This document shows, in pieces, positions 1 through 9,223 of a stretch of DNA of 64,000 nucleotides (positions within the stretch are counted from its first letter, which is position 1; every line of letters begins with the position of its first letter). The notes beneath the pieces were generated by a model. It was not told the DNA's origin and made no database searches. It saw only the letters and a list, made by a program, of their open reading frames with translations. The DNA is taken from positions 310,001 through 374,000 of the forward strand of contig NZ_AUHV01000002.1 in assembly GCF_000423365.1 (NCBI RefSeq), given 5' to 3'. The position numbers and the translations under genes are program-made. Source of the stretch: Maritalea myrionectae DSM 19524 (lineage in GTDB: Bacteria > Pseudomonadota > Alphaproteobacteria > Rhizobiales > Devosiaceae).

Positions 1-1397
1 AGCGGATGGACAAAATCCATTTGCTTGATCAGGGCAAGCAAGTGATTGGTTTTCCCGGGTCCACCCTCTTCTCGCTTGAAAAGCTATTGGCGCCGCTCGG
101 CCGCGAGCCGCATTCGGTGATCGGCTCATCCTGCATCGGCGCATCCATCGTTGGCGGCGTGTGCAACAATTCTGGTGGCTCGTTGGTTGAACGCGGGCCC
201 GCCTACACCGAATTGTCGCTGTTTGCGCAGATTGATGCGGATGGTCAGCTTCAATTGGTCAATCATTTGGGGATCGATTTAGGGGAAACACCCGAGGAGA
301 TACTCACGCGGCTGGAACAGGGCGACTTCGACAAAAACCCGGCCGAGACCAACCGCAAAGCCTCGGCCACAGACTATGCGGACCATGTGCGTGCTGTCGA
401 TGCGGATACGCCAGCCCGCTTCAATGCCGACAAAAAACGGCTGCACGAAGCCTCAGGCTGCGCTGGGAAGATGGCGATATTCGCGGTGCGCCTCGACAGC
501 TACCCCCAGCCGGAAAAGCAAAAGACATTTTATATCGGCACCAACAATACCGAAGATCTCACCACATTGCGTCGGCATATCCTGGCGCATTTTGACTCAT
601 TGCCTGTCTCTGGCGAATATATGGAACGCGAAGTGTTTGATCTGACCGAACGCTACGGCAAAGACACGGTGATGATGATCGATTGGTTGGGCACAGACCG
701 CTTGCCGACCTTCTTCGCCTTAAAAGGCGCGATCGATTCGCGGTTGCGCAATGTTCCCGGCTTCGCCAATTTGACCGACCGTCTCATGCAACTGTTTGCC
801 CGCCTCACCCCGCGCGTTTTGCCCAAACGGATGATGGAATTTCGCCAACGCTATCGCCATCATTTGATTCTGAAGATGCGCGATGAGGGTGTCGACGAGG
901 CGGCAGCATATTTGGCCAAGCTGTTTGCCGATCGTGATGGTGATTCTTTCGAATGCAGCGCACGGGAAGCCAAGTTGGCGGGGCTACATCGGTTTGCCGC
1001 CGCCGGCGCTGCTGTGCGTTATATGGCGATCCATGGGACCGAGGTTGAAGAGATTATCCCGCTGGATATTGCCCTGCAGCGCAATGATCTGGATTGGTAT
1101 GAACAATTGCCGCCAGAAATTGACGAGCAATTGGTGCATAAGCTCTATTACGGGCACTTCTTCTGCCATGTCCTGCACCAGGATTATATCGTCAAAAAAG
1201 GCGCAGACCTCAAGGCGTTGAAGGCGCAGATGCTTGAGTTGCTGGACCAGCGCGGCGCTGAATATCCCGCCGAACATAATGTGGGGCATCTTTACGTGGC
1301 CAAACCCGATTTGGCGGCGCATTATCAGTGCTGTGACCCGACCAATTCATTCAATCCGGGCATCGGCAAAATGTCGAAGAAAAAGCATTACGGTTAA
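1..1397 (+). CDS. dld: Quinone-dependent D-lactate dehydrogenase, 5' end outside window
   Basis: Membrane-associated FAD enzyme that oxidises D-lactate to pyruvate and passes electrons to quinone. The reading frame is open to the left edge and the ATG at 6 is internal: the preceding codon (Arg) and following residues continue the family alignment, so about 100 N-terminal residues lie outside. Visible parts are the end of the FAD-binding PCMH domain (GREPHSVIGSSCIGAS, then NNSGGS and RGPAYTE) and the long Dld-specific membrane-binding/cap domain (FAAAGAAVRY, EWYEQLPPEID-like segment, LVHKLYYGHF, AEHNVGHLY, DPTNSFNPGIGK). It resembles E. coli Dld closely along its whole length from memory. It stops at TAA 1395-1397 and is followed by a converging tRNA gene. 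No oddity is seen. Confidence 0.95.
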   Translation, partial: RMDKIHLLDQGKQVIGFPGSTLFSLEKLLAPLGREPHSVIGSSCIGASIVGGVCNNSGGSLVERGPAYTELSLFAQIDADGQLQLVNHLGIDLGETPEEILTRLEQGDFDKNPAETNRKASATDYADHVRAVDADTPARFNADKKRLHEASGCAGKMAIFAVRLDSYPQPEKQKTFYIGTNNTEDLTTLRRHILAHFDSLPVSGEYMEREVFDLTERYGKDTVMMIDWLGTDRLPTFFALKGAIDSRLRNVPGFANLTDRLMQLFARLTPRVLPKRMMEFRQRYRHHLILKMRDEGVDEAAAYLAKLFADRDGDSFECSAREAKLAGLHRFAAAGAAVRYMAIHGTEVEEIIPLDIALQRNDLDWYEQLPPEIDEQLVHKLYYGHFFCHVLHQDYIVKKGADLKALKAQMLELLDQRGAEYPAEHNVGHLYVAKPDLAAHYQCCDPTNSFNPGIGKMSKKKHYG

Positions 1398-1487
1398 GCC
1401 TCAAACCGAAGCAGCTCACCGACAAAAAACGCAGTTTCGTCGCCTGCAAAATGCTGCGGATTCAAATCAATAATTTTGGAAAGATGA

Positions 1488-1562
<75 letters not shown>

Positions 1563-1597
1563 GTATGTTCGTCAAATAAATGACTGAACGGTGTCGG

Positions 1598-1626
1598 TAT
1601 ATATGCGTTTTCATTTGGATGTGCAA
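1598..1626 (-). promoter_or_regulatory. Sigma70-type promoter of tRNA-Gln
   Basis: On the minus strand a -35 box TTGCAC (1626-1621) and a -10 box TATATA (1603-1598) are separated by 17 nt, placing transcription start near 1591, about 28 nt before the tRNA. The rest of the 1563-1874 gap holds no convincing gene. Confidence 0.55.
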
Positions 1627-1874
1627 CCTTTGAAAACCACCTTTTTCAAACTTTTTGCACAAACTTGCCTTTAGGCGGCCAAAGCGGTGCAAAAGGGGTC
1701 AACTATTGGTCATTTATCGAGAATTTGACGACCAGCCAAGCGCTTGGACAAGTCTAAACTAGCTCTGGCCAATTCACACACAATTTGACTCAATTGCCCA
1801 TTGTTGCAGTCTTTTGGAATTGCCCCTACTAATTAAGCCCTCTTACGCATTATCCGCTCAACGCCAAGGCGAAC

Positions 1875-2801
1875 ATGACTTTGCAACAGCAAACTGCACC
1901 CAGCTATCAAACAGACTTTTCGCCCAAAATTGGTGAGGCGGAAAGCGTTGCGCCTTTTGTTGAGCGAATCGTTGCGCCAAATGCGTCGCCCTACACGTTC
2001 ACGGGCACCAATTGCTTTTTGGTGGGCCAAGACGAGTTGGCCATCATTGACCCCGGCCCCGACGTGCAAGCGCATATTAACGCCATCGACAGGGCGCTAA
2101 ATGGGCGCAAAGTTGTTGCCATATTGCTCACCCACACTCACCGCGATCATTCGGCCGTGGCCCCCAAGCTGGCCCATAAATATGATGTGCCGCTGATGTT
2201 TGGCGGCCCGCATCGGCCCGCGCGTGCCTTGCGCCTATTTGAAATCGACCCGATGAGACGATCAGGGCATTACGGGTTACGGCCTGATCGGACCTTGAAA
2301 CAAGGCGACATTATTCGGCTTGGTGCGGTGGAAATCGAAGTGATCGAAACGCCCGGGCATTGTGCCAACCATATTTGCTTTGCGTTATCGGACCGGGCGC
2401 ACATTCTCACTGGTGACCACATCATGGGGTGGAACTCCACGCTCATTGCCGATCCGGATGGCGCCTTGGCCCCCTATTTGGAATCGATAGACTTTTTATT
2501 GGCTTGCCCGGGACAAATATATCTTCCCGCCCATGGCGACCGAATCGTAAAGGGCAAAAAGTTTGCCAAAGCGCTCAAAGGGCATCGCCTTCAACGCAAC
2601 GCGCAAATTATTGACCTGCTTAAAGAAAATGCAAAGCTCTCCGCTTGGCAGTTGACGGATAAAATGTATCCCGACGTGTCGATGGCAGTGAAAGGCGCTG
2701 CACTGCTCACGGTGAAGGCGCATCTGCATTTTTTGACTGAACAGGACAAACTGCGAAAGCACACGCGGCTGTTGCGGCAGCCGGTTTATAGCACAGCCTA
2801 G
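1875..2801 (+). CDS. MBL-fold metallo-hydrolase, LACTB2/RNase Z-like
   Basis: 308-residue metallo-beta-lactamase-fold hydrolase. The zinc motif THTHRDH lies at residues 86-92, followed by a PGHCANH segment (third ligand), GDH (bridging Asp) and PAHGD near residue 220. The C-terminal 75 residues (from about GHRLQRNAQI) look like the winged-helix domain found in LACTB2-type members, which act on thioester or nucleic-acid substrates. The ATG is preceded by AAGGCG with 6-nt spacing. The substrate cannot be told from sequence. It converges with the DUF1499 gene, with stops overlapping by 4 nt. Confidence 0.85.
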   Translation: MTLQQQTAPSYQTDFSPKIGEAESVAPFVERIVAPNASPYTFTGTNCFLVGQDELAIIDPGPDVQAHINAIDRALNGRKVVAILLTHTHRDHSAVAPKLAHKYDVPLMFGGPHRPARALRLFEIDPMRRSGHYGLRPDRTLKQGDIIRLGAVEIEVIETPGHCANHICFALSDRAHILTGDHIMGWNSTLIADPDGALAPYLESIDFLLACPGQIYLPAHGDRIVKGKKFAKALKGHRLQRNAQIIDLLKENAKLSAWQLTDKMYPDVSMAVKGAALLTVKAHLHFLTEQDKLRKHTRLLRQPVYSTA

Positions 2802-3601
2802 TCCGCCTCCTCAGTCGATGGTTCCTCTTGCAAAGGCGCGGCGCGGCTTAGGTCCAAGAGTTTCTTGCGCACGGCGCTATCCAAATCTGCCAAGAAGGAT
2901 TGTATGCGCCGTCCATTGGTGCCCAAATCCGCTTCACCAAAATAGGAAGCAGACCGCATATCGATTTCGCTCTGGTTTTGATCGTAAATTGCACGAATGG
3001 AAACGCGATCTTTAAAACCCAACCATGTCTTAACATCGCCCATGTACAGCGTTTCCGTCTCGGTCGCTGATTGGCGGTTCACATTGTCCCACCCCTTTGC
3101 CGCGATCTGTCGTTCAAGCAGGGGCAGTATATCGTTGGGTCCAAGTGGGTAGGCACGGGTCACGGCGGTGGGAAAGCTAATCGCCACTTCCTGCGCCATT
3201 TGCTCAAGCTCAGCCTGTTTGGCCGGCGTTTCGAGCGACGGTGCCCCCAAAGGTGGTGGATTATTGATGTTGGTCGTCACCTGGTTGGTTTGCGGGTGTT
3301 GGGTGGCCAACAGCACTGTGAGCCCCAAAAGACCAGCCACAGCAATGCCGACCAAATTGGCCCAACTGGCCATGCCCCATCCATGATCGCCTGTGTACCA
3401 CAAGCGTATAAAGGCAATGAGGCCCACCGCCAGCGCGGCCATCCCCAATATGGTGGCCAACGCAAACATGGTGACGAAAATTGGGCCATCAATTAGTTCG
3501 ATATGATGCGCCAACACCGACACCACATAGAGCGGAATGACAAGGCGCGCCAAACGCGCCGCCCAAACGGCCCAAGCTGAGGTTTTGATGAAAATGCGCA
3601 C
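2798..3601 (-). CDS. DUF1499 membrane protein
   Basis: 267 residues. The N-terminal third has three hydrophobic segments (about residues 8-30, 40-65 and 78-100), then a Pro/Asn-rich linker and a soluble C-terminal DUF1499 domain whose hallmark IDMRSASYFGEADLG is followed by an NGRRI motif near residue 230. DUF1499 proteins are common in alphaproteobacteria and have no defined biochemical function. The GTG start at 3601 lies 12 nt after the pdxH stop, so it is probably the last gene of the minus-strand run that starts at 6554. A later in-frame start is possible. Confidence 0.8.
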   Translation of the reverse strand: MRIFIKTSAWAVWAARLARLVIPLYVVSVLAHHIELIDGPIFVTMFALATILGMAALAVGLIAFIRLWYTGDHGWGMASWANLVGIAVAGLLGLTVLLATQHPQTNQVTTNINNPPPLGAPSLETPAKQAELEQMAQEVAISFPTAVTRAYPLGPNDILPLLERQIAAKGWDNVNRQSATETETLYMGDVKTWLGFKDRVSIRAIYDQNQSEIDMRSASYFGEADLGTNGRRIQSFLADLDSAVRKKLLDLSRAAPLQEEPSTEEAD

Positions 3602-3613
3602 GTGCTATTTTAC

Positions 3614-4264
3614 CTAAGGGTTCAGGCGCTGGCGTTGCCACTCGCCATTTTTGTTTTTCGTAAATCGAACCCGGTCGTGCAGGCGAAATTCGCCATCACA
3701 CCAAAATTCAATCTCACTCGGCAAAACCGTATAGCCTGACCAATGATCGGGACGCGGCACGTCCTGACCTTCATATTTTTCTGTCAGCTCTTCCACCCGA
3801 TCGATCAGTTCTTGACGCGACGCCAATGGCTTTGATTGATCTGAGGCATGGGCACCAATTTGCGACCCGCGTGGGCGTGACGCATAATATGCGTCTGCGC
3901 GCTCTTCGCTCACAGGCTGCACCTTGCCGCGCACGCGCACTTGCCATTCCAGGGACTTCCAATAAAAGCCAAGCGCCGCCTTTGGATGCTTGGCCAGTTC
4001 ATCACCTTTGGCACTGGTTGTGTTGGTATAAAAGGTGAAGCCGTCATCTTCACGTTCTTTAAGCAGCACAATGCGGATATTGGGCAGCCCGTCAGCGTCC
4101 AGCGTGGCCAGCGACATGGCATTGGCGTTGCGTGGTTCTTTTTCCCACGCCAATTCCAGCCAGCGATCAAACAATTCATAAGGGTCAATTTCCCCTTTGA
4201 ATGCGGGGTCGAATAGCTCTTTGTTGCGAGATTTCACCAAGGCTTCGATATTGTCCTGCGCCAT
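3614..4264 (-). CDS. pdxH: Pyridoxamine 5'-phosphate oxidase
   Basis: 216-residue cytosolic FMN oxidase that converts PNP or PMP to pyridoxal phosphate. Family features include MSLATLDADGLPNIRIVLLK (FMN-binding strand), FYTNTTSAKGDEL, a YYASRPRGSQIGAHAS segment and the C-terminal RLHDRVRF plus WQRQRLNP ending typical of PdxH. The length is normal. The ATG has AAAGGAA upstream. Its position directly behind a class V PLP enzyme and 43 nt downstream of that gene suggests cofactor and apoenzyme are co-transcribed, which is an inference from spacing. Confidence 0.95.
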   Translation of the reverse strand: MAQDNIEALVKSRNKELFDPAFKGEIDPYELFDRWLELAWEKEPRNANAMSLATLDADGLPNIRIVLLKEREDDGFTFYTNTTSAKGDELAKHPKAALGFYWKSLEWQVRVRGKVQPVSEERADAYYASRPRGSQIGAHASDQSKPLASRQELIDRVEELTEKYEGQDVPRPDHWSGYTVLPSEIEFWCDGEFRLHDRVRFTKNKNGEWQRQRLNP

Positions 4265-4307
4265 TTATGCCGTTCCTTTTTTAGAGTCGGCATGGAGCAG
4301 TACCTGC

Positions 4308-5762
4308 CTAGCCGACCGCTTGCAGCCCCTCCGCCTTATGGCAAAAAATGCCAGATTGCGGATCAAGCTGATATTGATCCAGATATGTGCCCGCACTATT
4401 GGCCAATTCGTCAACCTTATCAATGATGAATTGGGTTTTTCGATCATCAAAGAGGTAGCTGAAATTCAGCCGCACCCATCCGGGCTTTGCTAGTGCGTTC
4501 CCCTGCTTTATCTCATTGCGCACCTGTTCGGATTGATGCTGATCAATATTCAACAAATGGTGGCCATATGGTCCGGCGCACGCACAGCCACCGCGCGCTT
4601 GAATGCCGTAAAGATCGGACAGTGCCCGGGTGAAAAAATTATGCGGCACGGGCATCCCTTCATTGTCGGTGACGATGAAGGAGAAAATCGGGATGCGGTG
4701 GGCGTCCAGATTTCCCAACAAATGAATATTGGGGTTATTGCTCCAGCGCGCCATGGCCATGCGCACAAACTGTTGCTGACGGGTGGCGATCATGTCGGCA
4801 TCCAGCGCCTCTTTGGTCAAGAAGCACAGGGCAGCGCGTATATCGCCGATAATATTGGGTGTGCCCGCCTCTTCGCGTTCAGCGATCGAATCCACATAGT
4901 CACGGTCCCATTCGGACACATAGGTGACTGTGCCGCCACCCGGCCATGAAGGCACATTGCGCCGCACAACTTCATCTTTCACCGCCAAAATGCCTGAAGC
5001 GGCAGGGCCGCCGGCAAATTTATGGGCTGACATGAAGATGGCATCAATTTCCAAGCCTGGCGCTGGGGTAAGGCTCACCGGGAGGTACGGCGCGCCGCCA
5101 GCATAATCCCAAAAGCTGAGCGCCCCTTTTTCCTTGAGCAATTGCGTGGTGGCGACAACATCCGTGGTGATGCCCGTAACGTTGGACGCGGCAGAAAAGC
5201 TGCCGATGCGCAAACAATGGTGGGCATATTGATCAAGCAGGTTAGAAAGCGCATGCAAATCCAACCCACCTTCCTCGGCTTCGGGCACATAGACAATTTT
5301 TGCGCCCGATTCGACCCAGGGTAAAATGTTGGAATGGTGTTCATATGGCCCCAAAAATACGACTGGCACTTGATCCGCCCGCACCAGATCCTCCAGCCCC
5401 ACCAACTTGACCAAACGATTGATCGCCGCTGTCGCACCAGCCCCAGTAAAAATCACCGAATGCTCGCGGCCCGCGTCGATTATGCGGGCAATTTCGGCCC
5501 GGCCAGCTTCGCGCATAGCGGTCATTTTCTCCCCGCAATAGGACGCGCGGGTATGCGAATTGGCGTAATAGGGCAGCACCTCTTCCGCGACGAAATCTTC
5601 AATCACCCGCAAGGCGCGCCCGGACGCAACATAATCTGCGTAGACCATTTTTTGTGGCCCGAATGGCCCCTCGATCATCACATTATCGCCAATTAGTTGA
5701 TCACGCAGAAATGCAGGAAGATCGTTTTGGACAGCCAGTTTTTGTGTAAATTTCTCAAACAT
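4308..5762 (-). CDS. Class V aminotransferase-fold PLP enzyme
   Basis: 484-residue fold-type I PLP enzyme of the NifS/SufS/isopenicillin-N-epimerase class. The Schiff-base lysine is K248 in FMSAHKFAGGPAAS, and the cofactor aspartate is D219 in SFWDYAGG. A cysteine-rich loop RGGCACAGPYG near residue 400 resembles the active-site cysteine loop of desulfurases, so a C-S lyase or desulfurase activity is conceivable. It starts on the base directly after the amidotransferase stop (5763), so the two are translationally coupled. No sulfur-cluster genes are nearby. The substrate is unknown. Confidence 0.8.
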   Translation of the reverse strand: MFEKFTQKLAVQNDLPAFLRDQLIGDNVMIEGPFGPQKMVYADYVASGRALRVIEDFVAEEVLPYYANSHTRASYCGEKMTAMREAGRAEIARIIDAGREHSVIFTGAGATAAINRLVKLVGLEDLVRADQVPVVFLGPYEHHSNILPWVESGAKIVYVPEAEEGGLDLHALSNLLDQYAHHCLRIGSFSAASNVTGITTDVVATTQLLKEKGALSFWDYAGGAPYLPVSLTPAPGLEIDAIFMSAHKFAGGPAASGILAVKDEVVRRNVPSWPGGGTVTYVSEWDRDYVDSIAEREEAGTPNIIGDIRAALCFLTKEALDADMIATRQQQFVRMAMARWSNNPNIHLLGNLDAHRIPIFSFIVTDNEGMPVPHNFFTRALSDLYGIQARGGCACAGPYGHHLLNIDQHQSEQVRNEIKQGNALAKPGWVRLNFSYLFDDRKTQFIIDKVDELANSAGTYLDQYQLDPQSGIFCHKAEGLQAVG

Positions 5763-6554
5763 TTAGGCCACCTTTTCAAATAGGAATGATTGGGACATCT
5801 GGACCTGCCCATCTTTGGTCAGCTGGGCATGAACGAGCGAATTGGGCGGTACCTCGCGCCAATTGTCTTCAATGTCATCGAGGGGTTCTGAGGCCAGCAA
5901 AAAATGATCGCACTGCAGCCGTTGATAGAGCGATGGGGCGTGGGCGTCGTTTGACCAGCGGATGGCCCAGACATTTTCACCATCGGCTAAAGCGAAAGTA
6001 GCGCGGAAAGGCGCTTTGACACCTGTGTGGCGCATATGATCCAGAATTTGATCTATTGTCGCTTCAATCGCCTGCACCGGATCGCGCCTTAAGCCATTGG
6101 TGCACAGCAAAGCAAAAATCAGTTCGCTATCCGTATCGCCTTGGCGCATTTGGTAGCTTTGGTCATCGAGCTTTTGCTCAAGCGGTCGTTTGACCTTTTC
6201 GAAATCGCCGATTTGGCCGTTATGCATAAACAGCCAATTTTCGCAGCGAAACGGATGGCAATTCACAAAGATGTTCGGCGCGCCAGTGGACGCCCGCACA
6301 TGCGCAAAAAACAGATTGCTTTCCAACTGCGAGGTGATCTCGCGCAGGTTTGGATCGCTCCACGCGGGACCCGCATTGCGATAAAGGCCAGGAAAGGGCT
6401 TTCGGCTATACCAACCTAAGCCACCGCCATCGCCATGGACACCAAGCTTGGCTTGATAGGATTTTTGCGCCTGCCCGCAAAGAGCATGCTCCCCATCATA
6501 TAGATAATCTTCCATATGGGTCGGTTGACCCAAATAAGCGATCCAACGGCACAT
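5763..6554 (-). CDS. Class II glutamine amidotransferase (COG0121, YafJ/EgtC-like)
   Basis: 263-residue Ntn-hydrolase. Cys2 (MCRWIAYLG) would be the nucleophile after Met removal. Further motifs are GLGWYSRKPFPGLYR, AHVRAST, NCHPF, FMHNGQIGDF and a TDSE loop, as in stand-alone GATase II proteins. These hydrolyse glutamine or gamma-glutamyl amides. EgtC, in ergothioneine synthesis, belongs to the same group and works with a class V PLP lyase (EgtE). Here the next gene is a class V PLP enzyme, but no egtB or egtD is visible in the window. It is the first gene of a minus-strand run and is divergent from an Lrp regulator. Confidence 0.8.
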   Translation of the reverse strand: MCRWIAYLGQPTHMEDYLYDGEHALCGQAQKSYQAKLGVHGDGGGLGWYSRKPFPGLYRNAGPAWSDPNLREITSQLESNLFFAHVRASTGAPNIFVNCHPFRCENWLFMHNGQIGDFEKVKRPLEQKLDDQSYQMRQGDTDSELIFALLCTNGLRRDPVQAIEATIDQILDHMRHTGVKAPFRATFALADGENVWAIRWSNDAHAPSLYQRLQCDHFLLASEPLDDIEDNWREVPPNSLVHAQLTKDGQVQMSQSFLFEKVA

Positions 6555-6593
6555 TTTGACCCTCTTTCGATCTCGAATATCTATTACTGCGCG

Positions 6594-6620
6594 AATTTAG
6601 TGAGAAATTCTCTCTAAATT
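6594..6620. promoter_or_regulatory. Palindromic operator in divergent GATase/lrp intergenic
   Basis: Two 13-nt arms (AATTTAGTGAGAA and TTCTCTCTAAATT) around a single A pair at 12 of 13 positions. The A/T centre and overall size fit an Lrp/AsnC-type site. It lies between the divergent starts at 6554 and 6622/6658, so the adjacent Lrp protein is the likely ligand (inference). Confidence 0.5.
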
Positions 6621-6642
6621 TATGGACAAAGTGATCAATATT

Positions 6643-6656
6643 TGGTCAAATGACCA
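6643..6656. promoter_or_regulatory. Second short palindrome before lrp
   Basis: TGGTCA-AA-TGACCA is a perfect 6-bp inverted repeat ending one base before the ATG at 6658. If 6658 is the true start it covers the ribosome binding region and could serve as a secondary regulator site. Confidence 0.3.
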
Positions 6657-6657
6657 C

Positions 6658-7122
6658 ATGAATGGACATAAACTCGATCATTATGATTGTGCTATATTGC
6701 GACACATGCAGCGCGATGCGTCTCTGACGCAGCGTGATTTGGCCGATTTGGTCCATTTGAGCCAAAATGCATGTTGGCGTCGGTTGCAAAATCTCAAAGC
6801 CGCAGGCTTTATCAAAGGCTCAACGATTTTGCTGGATCGCGATGATCTGGGCTTTGGGTTGGTGGTCTTTGTTATGCTGCGCACCCGGCACCACTCGGCC
6901 GATTGGCTCGAAAAGTTTCGGGCGCATGTCTCAACCATCCCTGAGGTGATCGACTTTTTCCGCATTGGTGGCGACTATGACTATTTCCTGAAAGTGGTGA
7001 CGCAGGACATGTCGAGCTATGATGATGTTTACCAGCGACTCATATCGAAGGTGGAACTCGATTCGGTCACTTCATATTTCGCCATGGAGGCGATTGAAGA
7101 GCAGCGCCCCTTGCCAATATAG
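6658..7122 (+). CDS. Lrp/AsnC family transcriptional regulator
   Basis: Small DNA-binding regulator with an N-terminal winged helix-turn-helix (LDHYDCAILRHMQ, then TQRDLADLVHLSQNACWRRL) and a C-terminal RAM ligand-binding domain (VPEVIDFFRIGGDYDYFLKV-type segment). The ATG at 6658 gives 154 residues and the usual short lead before the LDxxD motif. The ATG at 6622 would add 12 residues and overlap the upstream palindrome. It is divergent from the amidotransferase-PLP enzyme-pdxH run and probably controls it and itself. The ligand is unknown; an amino acid is usual for the family. Confidence 0.85.
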   Translation: MNGHKLDHYDCAILRHMQRDASLTQRDLADLVHLSQNACWRRLQNLKAAGFIKGSTILLDRDDLGFGLVVFVMLRTRHHSADWLEKFRAHVSTIPEVIDFFRIGGDYDYFLKVVTQDMSSYDDVYQRLISKVELDSVTSYFAMEAIEEQRPLPI

Positions 7123-7257
7123 TTTTTGACCGGAAAATGAGGGCTTTTCACCGCCAAAAGCTGGACATTGTCGGTGCCCATCTCCATATATGAAGCAAAT
7201 GTAAAATCGCGTTGATAGAGAATTTCGATCAACGCCAATTTTGGAGTGACTCGTTTT

Positions 7258-8196
7258 ATGCGTGATCCCTATAGCGTTTTGGGTGTGGCGCGCTCGGCGA
7301 GCGATCAGGAGATCAAGTCTGCCTATCGTAAACTGGCGAAGACCTATCACCCGGACCAAAATAAAGAACCGAAGGCTCAGGAAAAATTTGCTGAAGCCAC
7401 GAATGCTTATGACTTTTTGTCTGATAAGCAGAAGCGCCAGCAATATGACCGCGGTGAAATAGATGCCGATGGCAACCCTAAAATGGCCGGATTTGATTTT
7501 TCCGGCTTTGGCGGGGGTGGCGCGCGCGGTGGTGGCCAGCAAAGCTCTGGGGTCAACCCTGAGGATATCTTAAAAGAATTTATGGGCGGCCTTGGCGGCG
7601 GCTTCGGTGGCCGTGGCGGCGCTGGTCCCATGGGTATGGGCAGCGCCCGCAACTTTTCCACTGGTGCCCGCAATCGCCCCAAAGGCGAAGACGTCAAGGT
7701 ACGCCTGAATGTGACCTTGGAAGAAATTCATGCGCGTGAACCGGTGCCAGTGACTCTGCCAAATGGCAAGGTGCTGTCGGTCAACTTGCCATATCCGCTT
7801 AATGACGGGCAGCAAGTGCGCCTGAAAGGTCAAGGCGAAGCCTCTCCTATGGGAGGTAAGCGCGGTGACGTGTTGGTGCAGGTCAAAGTGAAAAAGCACA
7901 AGCATTTCCGCAAGGATGGCGACGACTTGCGCGTGGATGTACCGATCACGCTTTATGAAGCCGTGTTGGGCGGCAAAGTGCGTGTACCTACCCTATCCGG
8001 CGCAGTTGAGCTCAAAGTCCAACCGGGCATGGACACGTCAAAATCCTTGCGCCTCAAAGGCAAAGGGTTGTTTGGCGAAGGTGATCTCTACGTCAATTTG
8101 CGGATTGTGCTGCCAGAGAAAAAAGATCCCGACCTTGAAAGCTTGATGCGGTTTTGGCGTGATCAAAAGCCCTATACGCCGCGCGAAGAAAGCTAA
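7258..8196 (+). CDS. DnaJ-type co-chaperone, CbpA-like (no zinc finger)
   Basis: J domain at residues 1-65 with the HPD motif (YHPDQNK), a Gly-rich linker (about 75-145, with G/R/M repeats), then the two beta-sandwich substrate-binding domains of DnaJ C ([36 protein letters not shown]). The cysteine-rich zinc domain is absent, so it is closer to CbpA than to DnaJ. It stimulates Hsp70 ATPase. I prefer ATG 7258 ([10 protein letters not shown]) with GGAG 11 nt upstream. A GTG at 7246 would add 4 residues. It converges with tsaC, with stop codons overlapping. Confidence 0.88.
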   Translation: MRDPYSVLGVARSASDQEIKSAYRKLAKTYHPDQNKEPKAQEKFAEATNAYDFLSDKQKRQQYDRGEIDADGNPKMAGFDFSGFGGGGARGGGQQSSGVNPEDILKEFMGGLGGGFGGRGGAGPMGMGSARNFSTGARNRPKGEDVKVRLNVTLEEIHAREPVPVTLPNGKVLSVNLPYPLNDGQQVRLKGQGEASPMGGKRGDVLVQVKVKKHKHFRKDGDDLRVDVPITLYEAVLGGKVRVPTLSGAVELKVQPGMDTSKSLRLKGKGLFGEGDLYVNLRIVLPEKKDPDLESLMRFWRDQKPYTPREES

Positions 8197-9146
8197 TTGC
8201 GGTCTGCAGCGGCGCGGCGCAAGCGGTCATTGATCGCTTCGCCCAACCCATCCGCTGGAATTGGGGCCACTGCAATGGTGCGCACCCCCTGCTGATCCGC
8301 CTGCCGTAAAAAGCTAAACAAATTGCGCGCTGCTTCCGCCAAATCACCACTTGGCGAGAGGTTGAGCGTTGCATGCTTGCTTTCAAGGCCACTTGCGCCA
8401 AAGTTCAGCGCCGCTTCCCCATCATGACAATCCACAGCATTTAAGCGTACAGCGGCGTTGGGCGCATAGTGCGACAGCAACATGCCCGGCGCTTTGATGG
8501 TTTTGTCTTGCGGATCGAGCACTGGCATATTGGTCGCTTCTGCAAGCTGTGAACGCGCGATCGTGCCGGGCCGCAACAGCACCAATTGATCATCGCTAAC
8601 GGCGACGATGGTGGATTCCACTCCCTCTTCCGCAGGACCGCCATCAACCACTGGCACACGCCCTTCAAACCCATCCAGCACATGTTGTGCTGTTGTAGGC
8701 GATAGTTTGCCGGACGGATTGGCCGACGGCGCCGCCACGGGAAAACCTGCCGCTGTAATCAATTCACGCGCCAAATGATGTTTGGGCATGCGAATGGCGA
8801 TTGTGTCTAAACCTGCCGTCACCAAGTCTGAAACTGGTGCATCGACCCGCTTGGGCAACACCATGGTAAGTGGGCCAGGCCAAAACTGATCGGCCAGTTT
8901 TTGCGCCAACTCGGGGAATATCGCGAGCCGCTGCACCATTTCCAAATCCGCGCAATGCACAATCAGCGGGTTGAAGCGCGGGCGGGCCTTGGTTTCAAAA
9001 ATCTCCAACACCGCATCATCGCGCGCCGCGTCGCCCGCCAGCCCATAGACAGTTTCGGTGGGCATCGCCACCACATGGCCGTCCCGTAAAATTCGGGCAG
9101 CTTGTTCAATTTTAACTAAATGTGTGCTATCGCGCGGCTCTCTCAT
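8193..9146 (-). CDS. tsaC: L-threonylcarbamoyladenylate synthase (Sua5/YwlC type)
   Basis: 317-residue enzyme making the threonylcarbamoyl-AMP intermediate of tRNA t6A37 from threonine, bicarbonate and ATP. The YrdC fold shows [21 protein letters not shown] (Lys/Arg ATP-bicarbonate site) and SANPSG. Length and the C-terminal part after residue 205, including LLSHYAPNA, show a Sua5 domain, as in the long Sua5 subfamily. The ATG at 9146 (MREPRDSTH) is chosen; an upstream extension to 9230 has no family similarity. It is divergent from the HDAC-like gene. Confidence 0.92.
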   Translation of the reverse strand: MREPRDSTHLVKIEQAARILRDGHVVAMPTETVYGLAGDAARDDAVLEIFETKARPRFNPLIVHCADLEMVQRLAIFPELAQKLADQFWPGPLTMVLPKRVDAPVSDLVTAGLDTIAIRMPKHHLARELITAAGFPVAAPSANPSGKLSPTTAQHVLDGFEGRVPVVDGGPAEEGVESTIVAVSDDQLVLLRPGTIARSQLAEATNMPVLDPQDKTIKAPGMLLSHYAPNAAVRLNAVDCHDGEAALNFGASGLESKHATLNLSPSGDLAEAARNLFSFLRQADQQGVRTIAVAPIPADGLGEAINDRLRRAAADRN

Positions 9147-9223
9147 CGGTGCTGTTTGACAAGGCTTTGCAAGAAGGTCAAGAATCAAGTTCAGCAAACG
9201 CAAGTAAAGGCGAAACAAATTAG

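Noticed and set aside
1725-1760. Possible promoter TTGACG / TAAACT before the MBL gene
   Set aside because: The spacer is 24 nt, too long for a sigma70 promoter.
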